NCBI GenBank assembly: GCA_037176885.1
Contig: JAWWNJ010000168.1
Location: 186,001 to 250,000, forward strand
DNA: 64,000 nt
Origin: Favolaschia claudopus
Taxonomy: Eukaryota > Basidiomycota > Agaricomycetes > Agaricales > Mycenaceae
Direction: 5' to 3'
In this document: piece after piece, positions 11,401 through 22,213 of the stretch
Layout of the letters: every line of letters starts with the position of its first letter
Position numbering within the stretch: the first letter of the stretch is position 1
The notes under the pieces: generated by a model
What the model saw: only the letters and a program-made list of their open reading frames with translations
Database searches by the model: none
Told to the model about the DNA's origin: nothing
Translations under genes and position numbers: made by a program

Positions 11401-14400
11401 CGGCGCCACAATGTGGTCATCCAATGAAGGCCGTTGCGAGTGATCGAAAATCTCGCGCGAGCTGAGCCGCGAACGCACTGACCGCCGCGTACGTTCGTCC
11501 CCATTGGCCAAAGCCTTGAATAGACCCGCGGGAACGGTATTGCTCGACCGGAAGTCGAGTTGCGTACTCGGTGACGAGGAATGTGTAAAGTCCAGTGGAA
11601 TCGGAGCGCGCTTCGGCCGTCCTATGGGCAAAACGAATTCCTGCTCGGCTTGTTCCTCATCGCCCTCCGTATTCCTCTCTGGCTTAGCGGTTCCATGACT
11701 CTCGTCGTGAGCTAAATCTTCTGCACCAGGACTCAAAGGCATCAACGATGGCAGCAGCGGTACAGCAGTATCACGCGGCGCCCCAAAGCCAGGGAAAGTG
11801 AACGGCTGCGCAGACGGGTTGAGTGTTGTCGTGGGCACAGGCATCTCGCGGCGGATGCTCTCCGGTGAGTCGAGATTTGGCGGGAAGCGGAACGACGCCA
11901 TACTGTCCCCTTCTTCCATCGAATCATCGCTAAGACTGCGCCGCTGTCTCTTCTCGCGGCCTTGCGTCTTGTACGGCGTGGACTCGGCCGTGGGCTGAAC
12001 AGGGTCGGGCTCGGGGAACTGCATCTGCGGAACGCCCGGTGGGGGTCGGAACGTAAATCCGCCTGGTTTGAACTCGGGGGCCGCCGGATTGAATCCACTC
12101 GGTCGGAATTCCATAGACGATGCACTTGGTCGGAATTCCATGGAAGACGCACTTGGTCGGAACTCCATGGACGACGCACTTAGTCGGAAGTCCACAGACG
12201 ACGCACTTGGCCGCAGGTCCACAGACCCGCTGGGTCTAAACTCAGCCGCAGCGGGGTTGAGAGCAGTCCCAATCGAAGGAAGACGCGAGTGGGTGATGAG
12301 GGGCGCCTTGGGGGGCGTCTGGGGACGATGCGTGCTCCACGGATTCGGCGAAGGTTGGGCTGGGGCGCCAAACACAAACTTCTCAACCGGTGCACCAAAG
12401 ACGAAAGGTTTAGCGAGAGGATTGAGCGAGTCGCGACGGGGCATGGATGGCGCCGCGGGCTGCGATTGAATACCGTTGAAAGTGTTGTCGGAGGGTAACC
12501 GCGAGTGAGCTTGCGCGGGATCATGCTCAGTGAAGTTCCCGGACGTCGCGCGGGAGTGAGGAGGAGGGAGCATGGGTAAGTTTGAGGGCGACGAGCTGAA
12601 GTAGTTCTTGGGGTGGTCGACACCGAGGTACTCGCCCCGTCGCATCGCCTCTTCCTCACTGGGATTCGAAATCAGATCGTCCTCACGGTGCCGCAAAGGT
12701 ACAGCGATGGTGTTGTCGGGTGGTCGAGGGAATGCGGGAATCTGTCGCGGTCGGTCGTCTAATCGGCGCTGCATACGCCGTTCAACGCGTTGTTGCCGCG
12801 CACGCTCTTCATCCGAGGGGTTCGACCAGTCGCCAATGCTCTGCTGCACTCAGCATCCGAAAGAAAGGACCAAGAAAAAGATACACAACATACCTCGTCC
12901 TCTGATGTCTCTAGTCGGTACTGCTCCGTTTCCTCAGAGCCGGTCCACTCCGCTGTCACATCCTGATCCAGTTCCATATCCTGCGACTGATCCCCAGCTG
13001 CGAAATCAGTCCGCTCATGTACATGATTGATATTGTCGCCGACCACTCCACCAACAGAGCGCAACGACAAGGCCCCGGAAAGCCGCGAAACATGCCGCGA
13101 GTGGCGCGCCGTTCTCACACCATCACCTTCGTCCTCCTCCTCGCTATCTTCATTATCGCCGTCGCCGTTATTGGTCAGATAGTCGTGCGGCTCAGTCTCT
13201 TCCTCCGTCTCATCCTCCTCTTCCGTCACATCCAGTCCAAATCCTCGGGTAAAGTCTGGCCGACTATCTCGGCTGTCCGGTCGGCTCAGCGCACGCGGTG
13301 CGGTGAGCGAAGACATCGACACGGGAACGCGACCTTGTGGGGCATGAATAGGCTCTCCCTCCGATTCGGTGTCAGTGGCACGACTGTCCGGCAAAGAGCG
13401 CTGATCTGAGCCAAGGAACGCAGTGGGTCCAAAGGGGTTGTTGATAGAACTAAAGGGCGCAGATGGCGGAGCAAAAGTCGGGGGCTGCGCCAAAGACATG
13501 CTATGTCCGTGACGATTTGTGAGGAATCGCGGCGCTTGGTGGTGAGGAGATGGAGATAGGCCCCAAGGTGGTTGAGGTGATGTTGAGCTGGAATTCACGG
13601 TGGACGGATTGAGAGAGGATTGCGTTTGTGATTGCTGAAGCTTGTTCAGTTTAAAGAACAGAAGCGCAGGATCTGCGGGGGATGATATCTGACAAAGGAC
13701 ACAAAGATTAGTGGGATGGTCGTCAACACGTGTAGAACATGAGCTCCACTAACCGAGGCTGCGCGAGCATGGGGAGCATGGATATGAGCGCTATTAGAAC
13801 GCTCAACTCCGAGTCGTTCCAGCTTCTCGTCTATCTCCCGCTTTTTAATATCTTGCCAGGCACGCTAACGATAAGATGAGTCCAATACACAGAACACAAT
13901 CCCAGAGGCGAAACAATACCTTGCCAGGAAGGAAAACGTCAATTGTCGGAGGGATATCAAGTCTCCATTTGTCCGAGGGATAGGGCTCAGCAGTCGTCAA
14001 GTCCGAATGCATGATTTCCGCCTCTTTATAAACGAAGGGCGTCTCGAGAGGTGTTCGGGCCCATGAGGGCTTGTCAATGGGCTTGCCGTCGTCATCTTTG
14101 GGGGATTCATTGGGCAGCTTCACAATGACTTTTTTAGCCTTCACTGGAGGTAGTGTTACGGGGGCGACTGGGGGTAGAGGACTTGTTTTGCGAGCGGGAC
14201 CACCCAGCACGGCTTTTGGAGGACCCCCAATGCTAGGTTGCCTCCTGTTCCTTCCGGGAAACGGGGGGCCACCTTGATTGGGCCCGGGGAAGGACTGGCC
14301 CATCATCAATGAGGGTCGGGGGAAATGACCAGCTCCCGGAGTCATGGGAAACGAAGAATTGAGAGCGGTGGGGGTGAATGCAGCTATACTGGCGCTGCCT

Positions 14401-14609
14401 CTGTGTGTGGGGCGAGCCGGGGCCCCTGGTAGCTTAGGATTAAAGAAAGTCTGCTGTAGTGGTGTCTGCATAGGAAGGGGGAACATTCCGTGCTGAATAG
14501 CAGTGGGGAGAGCGGGGGAGAACATGGGCTGGCCAACGAACAGTGCAGACTGCTGGGCCGCGAGGTTGGGAGGAATACTCACTCGGAGCGGCTCCTTGTT
14601 CCTTGCCAT
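8413..14609 (-). CDS. large conserved-looking disordered and coiled-coil protein, about 1974 aa, function unknown
   Basis: Not recognised. Six exons, in reading order 14609-13920, 13864-13754, 13688-12894, 12843-9502, 9450-8944 and 8892-8413, join in phase. The start ATG 14609 opens MARNKEPLRVS. Residues 1-190 are Pro/Gly/Ser-rich. A probably folded block follows, from SDKWRLDIPPTIDVFLPGK to AWQDIKKREIDEKLERLG across intron 1. A long disordered part has acidic stretches (around EEEDETEEETE and SESEEEESEDDEDEEED) and a five-copy 9-aa repeat. The central third (LAPLLHDLNNR... to about the end of exon 4) is rich in amphipathic helices. The last third has strong coiled-coil heptads (EKEVVAEKLSIVEADRDRL, KLRDQIVVLEAKVNQL). 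The basic Ser/Pro tail ends in DGWWS. This architecture suggests a cytoskeletal, polarity or spindle-pole scaffold, which is inference only. Confidence 0.75.
12101..12235 (-). repeat. 27-nt in-frame minisatellite, five copies
   Basis: Tandem units at 12101, 12128, 12155, 12182 and 12209 on the plus strand read like GGTCGGAATTCCATGGA plus GACGCACTT. On the minus strand they encode the 9-residue unit SASSMEFRP. The central three copies differ by only a few bases and the outer ones are more diverged. The unit is a multiple of three, so copy-number change would keep the host frame. Confidence 0.85.
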
Positions 14610-16062
14610 CGTTGGCGCAGGGATCAAGGAGGAATTGATTTTCCCTGGTTGTCGCCAATCCTCTATTTGCCACCACCCTCGAAGCCAAAATTCGGCACAG
14701 CCAGCTGTCAACCGTCAAACGCTCAAAGCGCTCATAAATTGTCTTGTGTCGGTCGAAAAAATCATAGATATACACGTATTTGTAGCTCTACTCTCTATCT
14801 ATTGACGCCACCAATACATCAGAACTTTCTTGAGCGATGTGGCGACGAGAGAGAAGACTTTTGAATTTGGTCCAGGAATGTCGGCCTTCTGCCCAAGATC
14901 ACCGTTGTGTAACTTGTCCCCAAACGTAGTCGAAAACTGAGGGATTCAAGTTCCAGTTTCGATTGAGTAGTATTTATAGAGCCGCAGTACTAGTGTAAAT
15001 ATGGAGGGCGTGAGTCTTCAGCGACAATACGTTCGCAGCTCTTTGCAGCAGTGAAAATAGAGGGGAGATTTCCACAGGACGCAAGCAAATTCGCCAACGA
15101 TGGTGAATACCAAGGGTATTGTCCTTTGGGCAAGAAATCCCGCGTGAAGAATTCAGGTTTGTGTTGCCTTCAGAAGAGACAATCCAGCTGCTTGTGGTGA
15201 ATGTAATGGGTCTAGAATTACCTAGAGACTCATACACAACAGTAGACAGTTTTGACGGTTTGTATTCCAGACGTCCGACTCGACAGCCGACTGGTAGATA
15301 CCTTGAAGACAAACAAGGTTCAGTTAAAGGCGTCGGTGGGTAGTGCAGCCCCTTGAGTGCCAATCTCTTGCGGTTTGGGGGAAGAAAATGTCCAAGAGCC
15401 AGAGTAAGTTCGAGTTCCGTGGCCTAGAGGATGCATTGCCAGTGACACTGAACCAGGCCCAACCTAAATTACCAGAAGTGTAACGAAGCAACGAAAGACC
15501 AGGTAGCGGAGCAATTACTGTCGAATCTCCCAATCTATTGGCCCTAGGGTTTGCTAAGGTAACATGAGATGGAGTGCGGAGGCTGCGATAATACGGCGCG
15601 CACAGCAAGGTTGTGGTTGGAAGCAAGCTGCAGTGTGGGAATAGTCGGCCAAAGCCGTGCCCAAGGAAACACATTTTTTGAGGAACGCTCAGAATCAGAA
15701 TCAGCCTCAGATAACACGGCTGAGGGAGAGATTCAAATGATTCCATTCCACAACGACGAGAGGGTGGGGTCCTTGAAAAAAGAATACAAGCGAAGAAGTC
15801 GAAAAATGTAGCTAAGATTGTGCTGTACAACGCATTGCGCGTGAATTCCCCTCTTCCCCCTCGAAAAAGCGTCCAACAATTCCAGCCCCAGACGGAGACG
15901 TAAGGATAATTTATAGAGTGTGCTGCATTACACTGCGAATCTATACGGCAGTGGGCTCTGTATTGCGATAACATGAGCTCTGGGAAGTAAAGGCGACGGA
16001 AGAGACGTACAGTGAAAGCGATCATAGCATAGTGCATAGGCATTTTGTGGGCATGGGGGTGC
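14610..16062. other. intergenic, upstream of the large gene and downstream of the pheromone gene
   Basis: Both strands were read for short CaaX-ending frames, because of the adjacent pheromone gene, and for 7-TM exons. None convincing was found. An open plus-strand frame at 15119-15343 (74 codons) shows no recognised motif. Confidence 0.4.
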
Positions 16063-16185
16063 TCATGCGACGACACAGCTCCCACTGGAGCCAGAACCGC
16101 TGTCCTCGTTGACGACTTCGGGTAGTTGTTCGGTCTCTTCGACCTTGGATGAGGCGAGTGCGGCGATGGTGAAGAAGAAGTCCAT
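16063..16185 (-). CDS. basidiomycete lipopeptide mating-pheromone precursor, 40 aa
   Basis: Precursor of a farnesylated, carboxymethylated peptide pheromone, the ligand of STE3-type G-protein-coupled receptors. The frame starts at ATG 16185 with MDFFFTIAALASSK and ends with SGSGSSGSCVVA and a TGA. The CVVA tail is a CaaX box for prenylation, proteolysis and carboxymethylation. A charged Asn-Glu-Asp triplet lies 9-11 residues before the CaaX cysteine, where basidiomycete precursors carry the charged maturation site. The mature peptide would be about 9-11 residues, roughly (E)DSGSGSSGSC. The short Met-Asp-Phe opening, acidic middle and Gly/Ser-rich end are typical of the family. The frame stays open upstream, but this ATG has an adenine at -3 only in a weak context and is preceded by a TATA box 108 nt away, which suits a short transcript. 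No receptor gene is in the window. Chance resemblance is the main alternative. Confidence 0.8.
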   Translation of the reverse strand: MDFFFTIAALASSKVEETEQLPEVVNEDSGSGSSGSCVVA

Positions 16186-16292
16186 TGAAGTAGATGAGGA
16201 TGACGAGGACAGAGTGGAGGATGAGGTATCGCACAGAGCAAAGAGCAAAGACGACTCGGGTTTCGCGCTATCGACCCTGAACAAAAAGCTTG

Positions 16293-16300
16293 CTTTTATA
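16293..16300 (-). promoter_or_regulatory. TATA box of the pheromone precursor gene
   Basis: TATAAAAG on the minus strand, 108 nt before the pheromone ATG. This would place transcription start at about 16260-16270 and give a 5' leader of about 80 nt, which is CT-rich just before the ATG. Confidence 0.6.
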
Positions 16301-16870
16301 CCTTTCAACGCGTGTGAACGCATGCTCTTCCTAATTGTCTTGCAATTGTGCTCGAATAGCTCCTTTAGAAAGCAGAACTTGAAGCCCAACACAATAAGGA
16401 TGGATGTCGCGTCGAGCGTGGTTGACGGGTAACAATAAGAGGCGGCTTCGGTTGACAATAAGAGGCCATCAACGATCGAGACAAATGCGGAATGAGAGTC
16501 GCATAGACCGTTCCGAGAGGGTGAGCGACCAGGAGAAGCGTTGGCGGTTTTCACGAGGGTCAGCAGAGGTGTTCGTCGAGGGTAATAGGACTGCGATGGG
16601 TTGCAGTTCGGATGATAGCGAATGCAACTTCGGATAAAATTTGGCAAGGGCATTGGGCAACGAGGCAGTTTGCAGCACAGAACAACCCAGGTATGGATAA
16701 CGCGTTGCATATAGAGTCGGGTTGCTATTGGGAAGGCGGTAAGAGAGAGAAGGAAGCAACTCGAATGAGAGCACGAAAGTAGAGCGGAAGTTGGTGGCCT
16801 ACAAAATCAGTTCGGCAAAGCGTACATTTTCCCATAGCTTTGGCTTGAGCACAACTTGAATCCAACAACC
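16301..16870. other. divergent promoter region between the pheromone gene and the acetyltransferase gene
   Basis: No gene seen. The two flanking genes point away from each other, so this holds both promoters. The overlapping long minus-strand frame (to 16710) reads basic and low in motif content upstream of the pheromone ATG and is probably chance. Confidence 0.45.
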
Positions 16871-18195
16871 ATGACTTCAAACGACCTTTCCGCGCTCTCG
16901 TTATTTCCAGCAACTCCAGAACAGATTACAGAGGCCCGTCGTAGGACCCATCTTGAATGGGGCAAGGGATTGACTCTGGAAGAACATCTCACTCGCGACG
17001 CGAACCAACACCAGTTCGAAGGCTCTCTCGACGGGCGTCTCATCATCTGGTATGCTTGAAAGCCAGAACGTCTATGCACGCTCTTGACGCGTCTCCAAGG
17101 GTCTTGGCTCCACGAAACGATCCCCAGACTCTAGACTTCAAATGCGCGTGCGAAACGTATGTGCGAGAGCGATCGCAAGATAAATAAAAACCCAACATCG
17201 ACCAAGTATAACTTTCCTTCAGATTCAAACGGATAGGTCTCGTCGCGAATGCTCACACCAAGAATGGCGTCGAGAGTGTACCGTGCTACGGAATTGCGTC
17301 TGTGTTCACTCCGCCTGAGAATCGCGGCAAGGGTTTCGCCAGACATATGATGCGTCTTTTACACTGGGTTATCGCGGACGAATCGCTCCTACCTCTTGCT
17401 TCGTTCCCCGCAGCCTGGGGAGCACCTCCGCCAGCGGTACCGGGCACCCGCGATGCCCGCTTTTCCGCGCTTTGGAGTGATGTGGGAGAATTCTACGCCG
17501 CATGTGGACCTAACCCTGACCAAAAGGGTTGGGTGGTAAGAGGAGCTGCTACCACCGTCTGGGAGGTCGACGCGTCGAGCTCTCTTGTTTCTGCTGCATC
17601 TTCGTCGGGTGATTGGACGTGGCTGGATAATGCTGGGCTCTTAAAACTCTGGGAAGAGGACGCCGGCGAAATGCGTCTCGCGATGGAGAAGATCCCGCTT
17701 TCGGGAGGCGCTTCCTTCACATATCTGCCTACCCGAGGCGTCGCCTCCTTCCAACACCGTCGTCTTGATCTCTTCTTGCAGCGCATGCCCTCCCCACCTC
17801 AAACCTGGGGCGTCTCATCCGCCTCCAAATCCACATACGCGACCTGGGTGATTGACCCTCGCAAGCCAGCTACGAGTACCCTCACTGTAACCAGAATACA
17901 CGTCGCGGATCCAGTGGACCAGGGTTTCAAGGATTTGTTGGGTAAGGTTTTCGAGATTGGGAAGAAGCACGACGTGAAGCGCGTGGAGATTTGGAATTTG
18001 GCTACTAATTTACAGGGACTCGCTGAGGAATTGGGTGCGAAGACTTTTTCGCGGGAAGAACATCTTCCGGCGTTCAAGTGGTATGGGCCAGAGTCTGAAG
18101 AAGCTGTCACTTGGGCATTCAACGAGCGGTAAGTGTTTCTATTCGTTCGACGAAGGTCGCTACCTCAATGAACTGCTAGATTTTGCTGGTGCTGA
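16871..18195 (+). CDS. LYC1-like GNAT acetyltransferase
   Basis: GNAT-fold N-acetyltransferase resembling the fungal LYC1 family (lysine N-acetyltransferase of lysine catabolism). Exons 16871-17049, 17100-17156, 17223-18128 and 18180-18195 give 385 aa. The acetyl-CoA loop is ENRGKGFARHMM, preceded by the strand CYGIASVFTPP. A long C-terminal domain with LQRMPSPPQTWGV and VEIWNLATNL follows, as in LYC1 proteins. Two ends are possible. Reading through gives a TAA at 18130-18132 after AFNER. However, that spot is a perfect gtaagt donor, and splicing to 18180 gives AFNERFCWC followed by TGA; I prefer the spliced end. The start ATG follows CAACAACC and is the first in frame. The substrate is inferred from family likeness only. 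Confidence 0.75.
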
Positions 18196-18781
18196 TCTTC
18201 CGATCCGTGCCAAACGAGCGCCGTGTGTCTTCGATCGCTTTCTTGCGCGTCAACCATCTGCACCGAACGCGGTGGACCAATTTTCATCATTCTGACTGGC
18301 CCATTCGAAAATCCGTTCGGATGGCGCGGGCTTTGCTCCTGCACAGACCCATATTATGCTGTATCCGTACTGTATTTATCCAGTATCTAAACTTCGGAAT
18401 CCAATTTCAATGTCGAGCATTTAATAAATTCAGTGTTTGTGCTCATAGGAAGCGCCAACTCCGTCGGCAGATACCTTGCTTGAGAGTCAAACTTGGGAGT
18501 TTTGCCTAGCTCGCTGCGAGTGGGCGCTTTCAACTGGTGCTCAGATCAATTGAGCTGCAATTTGAGCAGAGGTCGTTGAGCGGCTGAGCAACTCCTGCGA
18601 TGAAGTATCTCGGGAGGAATAGGATCAGTGGCAGAAAATGATGTGCCAATTATGAGGGTGGAGAGACCTTGACAAGCAAGGTAATTAGCCGTCGGCCGAC
18701 ACCTTCCTCTTCCCGACACCCTTACTTCCACCTCGGAGACGCGTGGTTCGTCATTGGACTTCGTGTCCATCAGAACGCAAT
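18196..18781. other. intergenic, promoter of the uS19m gene
   Basis: No gene found. AT-rich 3' end signals (TTTATCCAGTATC, ATTTAATAAATTC at about 18418-18432) lie in the first half, as expected after the acetyltransferase gene. Confidence 0.4.
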
Positions 18782-19226
18782 ATGCGGGCAACACAAATCC
18801 TCCTCAAATCCGGGCGTTCCGCATGGAAGGGTGCGCGTCGTCCGACCACCTTCGTCCTCTGTCAACAAACCATGAAACCACTTTAGGCCCATACTTCGTC
18901 GCGTTCCCTAACCTCCGCGAGGCCCTCGAAAGCCACATTCCTATTAAAACGCAAGCTCGGTCTTGCACCATTCTCCCCACCTTCGTCGGGTACGCCAAAA
19001 CAATCGCACTCACATATGCCGGTAATTTTATGTCGCAGGATCACATTTCTGGTACACAACGGCCGCGACTTCAACCCGGTGAGGGTAACGCAGGACATGG
19101 TGGGGCATAAACTGGGAGAGTTTTCACCGACGAAAAAGCGGTTTATGTGGAAGTATGTGTTTTGTTGCCTCAGTGCTACTTGTTGACGTGAACTGACTTG
19201 GGATGAATGATAGATCCAAGAAGTAA
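18782..19226 (+). CDS. RSM19: mitochondrial small-subunit ribosomal protein uS19m
   Basis: Structural protein of the mitochondrial 30S-type subunit head, nuclear-encoded. Four exons, 18782-18830, 18887-18989, 19039-19152 and 19214-19226, give 92 aa. The order of signatures matches bacterial S19: a short basic start with SAWKG, then PYFVAF and [18 protein letters not shown], then [17 protein letters not shown] and the basic end [11 protein letters not shown]. The last coding exon is only 13 nt. Its donor GTATGT gives a basic KSKK end, whereas reading through would add [10 protein letters not shown], which does not fit the family. The short hydrophobic and basic N-terminus ([11 protein letters not shown]) may serve in import. 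Length agrees with fungal uS19m. Confidence 0.9.
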
Positions 19227-19414
19227 TGCGCGTAGTTGGACTTTCGGTGCTTCGGCTGCAATGTATTGCATTAGCCATAGGATTCCAGTATCACTCGCTC
19301 CATGCCCAGCTTCGGTCGTAGAGAGCGGCCCTACGCGGCCGGTATGTATCTGCCATTTTACTGTAGATCGAAAGTCGGATAATTTATCCGACTCTGTGCT
19401 GTCTAATGCTTTCC

Positions 19415-20185
19415 CTACTCCACCTTTCTCATCGTCACCTCTTCCCCGTTCACCGGCCAGAACTCCCTCTCCAGCTCCACGACTCGTCCGACAATTTCCT
19501 TCATCCTTGGAAGCGGGATGCTCGTGGCTTCGACCAACACAGCGAGCTCGTCCACAAATTTCACGAATTCCTCCGATGTCCAGTTTGGAACGAACGACAT
19601 GATCATCGGATACGCCGGGAGAGCTTCAGAGTTCGTCTCTTGGAGCTTCTTGCGGACGAAGGTCCACGCATCGAGATAGACCTAAGCACCACAATCGTCC
19701 CCGAGTTCGCTTCAATTTTGCAAGTGACAAACCTTTTCCATAGCCCAGAGAAAAACGAGCCCTTCTTCAAGTTTCCTACTGCTCGCAATGCTATCCATCT
19801 CCGCGATATAGTCCCGCGTCGCTTTCCTCTCTTGCCACATCCCCAGATCCAAATTATATTTGCTCGCCATGGCCATGAAAAAATCAATCTCCACCACGAT
19901 ATTGTCCAGACAAGCCATCAACTTTTTCAGCACGCGTCTATTAGCCGATTCCGAGGCGGAGTTCAGAGGGGCGAGTTTATCGAATGGGATAGAGGCGATG
20001 AGAGCGCCGATGAACTTGGGGTACGCGTATGCGGCGTAGATGCGGTCTTGCGAGAGCCATAAGCTGAACAGCGCGGGATCGATAGTCCCGTTGCCTGCTG
20101 ATTGTAGGAATGGATGTTGTGTTGCTTCTGCGTAGGGGACAGCCAGCGATGACAGACATTCGTTGAGTCGATCGCGATTGGCCAT
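19415..20185 (-). CDS. TENA/THI-4 family protein
   Basis: All-helical haem-oxygenase-fold protein of the TENA/THI-4/PQQC family, whose characterised members act in thiamine salvage (aminopyrimidine hydrolysis) or cofactor biosynthesis. Two exons, 20185-19733 and 19681-19415, give 239 aa, near the usual 210-240. Recognisable parts are TQHPFLQSAGNGTIDPALF, LWLSQDRIYAAYAYPKFIG and the late helices YLDAWTFVRKKL and FVPNWTSEEFVKFVD. The classical TenA catalytic cysteine is not evident at the expected place, so the exact reaction is uncertain. The only Cys near the middle is MACLDN. The track start upstream is a TTG; ATG 20185 (MANRDRLNE) is the eukaryotic choice. Confidence 0.8.
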
Positions 20186-20732
20186 GGTCAAAGTGGACGT
20201 CAGGGAAGTGTTTTTATTAGAATGCTCGTGGTCTGGACGGCGTTTCCCGAGGTCGATTCATCAAAAGGATAGGCACCGTGATCAACTGGAGTACTCTGTG
20301 TTCAAGTTTGTGCGTCAAGTCTTATATTTGTGAAAGCTTCCCCGAGCATGGGCGTTGTGAAGGTGTGACAGAACGCGTGACCCGCCATCATTGACGGACG
20401 CGCTCGCGCGCTTGACAGTCTTGCCTTACAGCATATACTTGACTCGGAAGCGCCAGGCTCTGAGACAACCCTCCCTCCAGCCCCCTGCGGACACCGTGAC
20501 TGGCAACTCCATATGTGTGTGTCGGCGGACGTTCAAGGAACCGATCCTTGTGCGGCCCTCAAGAGGAAGTTTGCCGCCACTGCGACGTGAGGGTCAAGTT
20601 GAAGTTTCAACGAGGTGTAGGCCGCGACTGCAGCGACGAGGATTTAGTCTACAAGGCGCGCACTGGCAATCCACGACACTCAAAAAATGGCACGGAACTA
20701 GCGGGCGGAAAAACGGATGGCTGACCATAATA
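20186..20732. other. intergenic
   Basis: No gene seen between the TENA gene promoter and the inverted-repeat element. Short frames at about 20391-20873 run into the element and lack any motif. Confidence 0.4.
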
Positions 20733-20802
20733 TTACAGCTGTTTCAGATTCTATGCGGAAAACGTAAAAAATTCTCAGGGTGGCTGTGCAGGACCCGGGA
20801 AC
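20733..20802 (+). repeat. left terminal inverted repeat
   Basis: Reads TTACAGCTGTTTCAGATT, then CTATGCGGAAAACG, then CAGGGTGGCTGTGCAGG, then ACCCGGGAAC. It matches the reverse complement of 21423-21492. Confidence 0.75.
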
Positions 20803-21422
20803 CCCTGCCGGGGCCTGCCTTGGTTTCTCGACGGTGTTGCGAAGGATATGGGCTGCATTCACTATCCTCATGAGTGTACTAGTACTCTGTATGCTATGTG
20901 GAACCCTCTCTGACAGTTTCTCTCGGCCTATGTCTCCTCTGATCGTGGAAAGTACGGGTCCGCTGTCTTCCACTGTTAGAGTCCCCCAGCGGTGAGAAAG
21001 GACGAAAAATACGCTTGAATGTATTTTGAATGTATTTCCTCATCACTGCACACTTGAATGACCATCCCCAGGCGTGATGGAAGGCTTGGGAGTATGCCGC
21101 CTGGGTAGAATCCGACAGTACCCCACGAAAGACCCTCCTCGGAGCCGCAACAAACTGTTGCATGAAGCAGGGGAAGTTCCAAAGGACATCCGCGACGATA
21201 TGAAGCAAAACTAGCCATGGAGAACGACGTACATGGGCCTACATGAGTCGTATTCAAACTTCCAAAATCTCCTCTGAGTGGCGAGTTCTTGCGGGATTTC
21301 GTACGCTTCGATCCAAAAAGTGGAGGGCGCGTTGCTGGGAAGTCTATCTTGAAAGACTACCAAGGACACTGTTCATGATATGGCGAGAAAGACGGTAGGG
21401 GGAGAGAGAAACTAAGCGAAGA

Positions 21423-21492
21423 GTTCCCGGGTCCTGCACAGCCACCCTGAGATTTTTTTACGTTTTCCGCATAGACTCTGAAACAGCTGTAA
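21423..21492 (-). repeat. right terminal inverted repeat
   Basis: Inverted partner of 20733-20802. The differences seen are T/G within CAGA(T/G)TCTATG and one base at the A-run before TCTCAGGG. Confidence 0.75.
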
Positions 21493-22213
21493 ATCAGCTT
21501 CCCAGCGCAACGTGCAGACATTTCTTGACGAGCAAAGCTGCAGTTTTGGCATACTGACACTGTAGCTTGAATTCAATCACAACGAACTGTCGCCGTCTTT
21601 CATCTTGATTACCTGGACGTTTTCAGCACAAGAATCATGGAAGTTGGCCGCCCAATCCAGAATCGTTTGTCTGCATGCTTCGCTCAGTAAGCTACATCCC
21701 TTGTAATTCTCGATGCGCGTCGGCCGTCAAAGGGATGAGCACAGAATCTATGACGTCTCATCATACAGCTTTCATTTTGCGACGCTCGCAGGATCCTTGT
21801 AAGTACGAGCTCTGCTACCCGGATTCGCGACGAAGACAGCCGCGCATTAAATTTACAGATTGTGAGTCAAAGATTCGGGTTTTTTGGAATGGATACCAAT
21901 GTCATTGTAAACTATGTCGATCAGCCTAACGCAACAACCTTCTTCCGGTGCGGCCAAGGTGCGGTGTTCTCAAGCACACACGTTGGCTATGTCTCTCAAC
22001 GAGATACTCGCTTGAATTGCCATGAATTTCTCCACACAGTGCCAATTATTCATATTCTTTTACGCAAGCGTACGCCGACGGCTTTGCTTTTTCTCTATAG
22101 GCAGGGTAAATCATAGGCACCGAGGTTCAGTGTTCACCGACCTCCATTGAGCGTCATCACCAGTTATTTAAGTTGAACTTGCACGACGGTAGGTTTCTCA
22201 AAATTCTCTTACA
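21493..22213. other. intergenic, sedolisin promoter region
   Basis: No gene was identified. A TATTTAAG box-like word lies at about 22163, some 50 nt before the sedolisin ATG. Open frames at 21675-22116 are short and show no motif. Confidence 0.4.

Larger units (their letters stand above)
20733..21492. mobile_element. 760-bp non-autonomous element with 70-bp terminal inverted repeats (MITE-like)
   Basis: The left arm 20733-20802 (starting TTACAGCTGTTTCAGA) is repeated in inverted orientation at 21423-21492, with about two mismatches in 70 bases. The 620-bp centre has no credible coding frame and no transposase motif. A clean target-site duplication is not visible: flanks are ...ATAATA on the left and ATCAGC on the right. 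It is either a MITE-class relic of a TIR DNA transposon or an inverted-repeat locus able to make a long hairpin RNA. Confidence 0.65.

Noticed and set aside
14881..15250. Extra CaaX-like endings (CPQT, CMSL) near the pheromone gene
   Set aside because: Residues before the last position are not aliphatic as required and the frames lack a suitable start and charged maturation site.
15324..16241. 305-codon minus-strand frame overlapping the pheromone gene
   Set aside because: Composition is atypical (His/Pro/Arg-rich) with no motif or intron signals, and it is out of frame with the better-supported pheromone gene.
16063..16710. 215-codon minus-strand frame as one protein
   Set aside because: Only its last 40 codons resemble a known product (the pheromone precursor). 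The part before is low in motif content and includes the probable promoter and leader of that gene.
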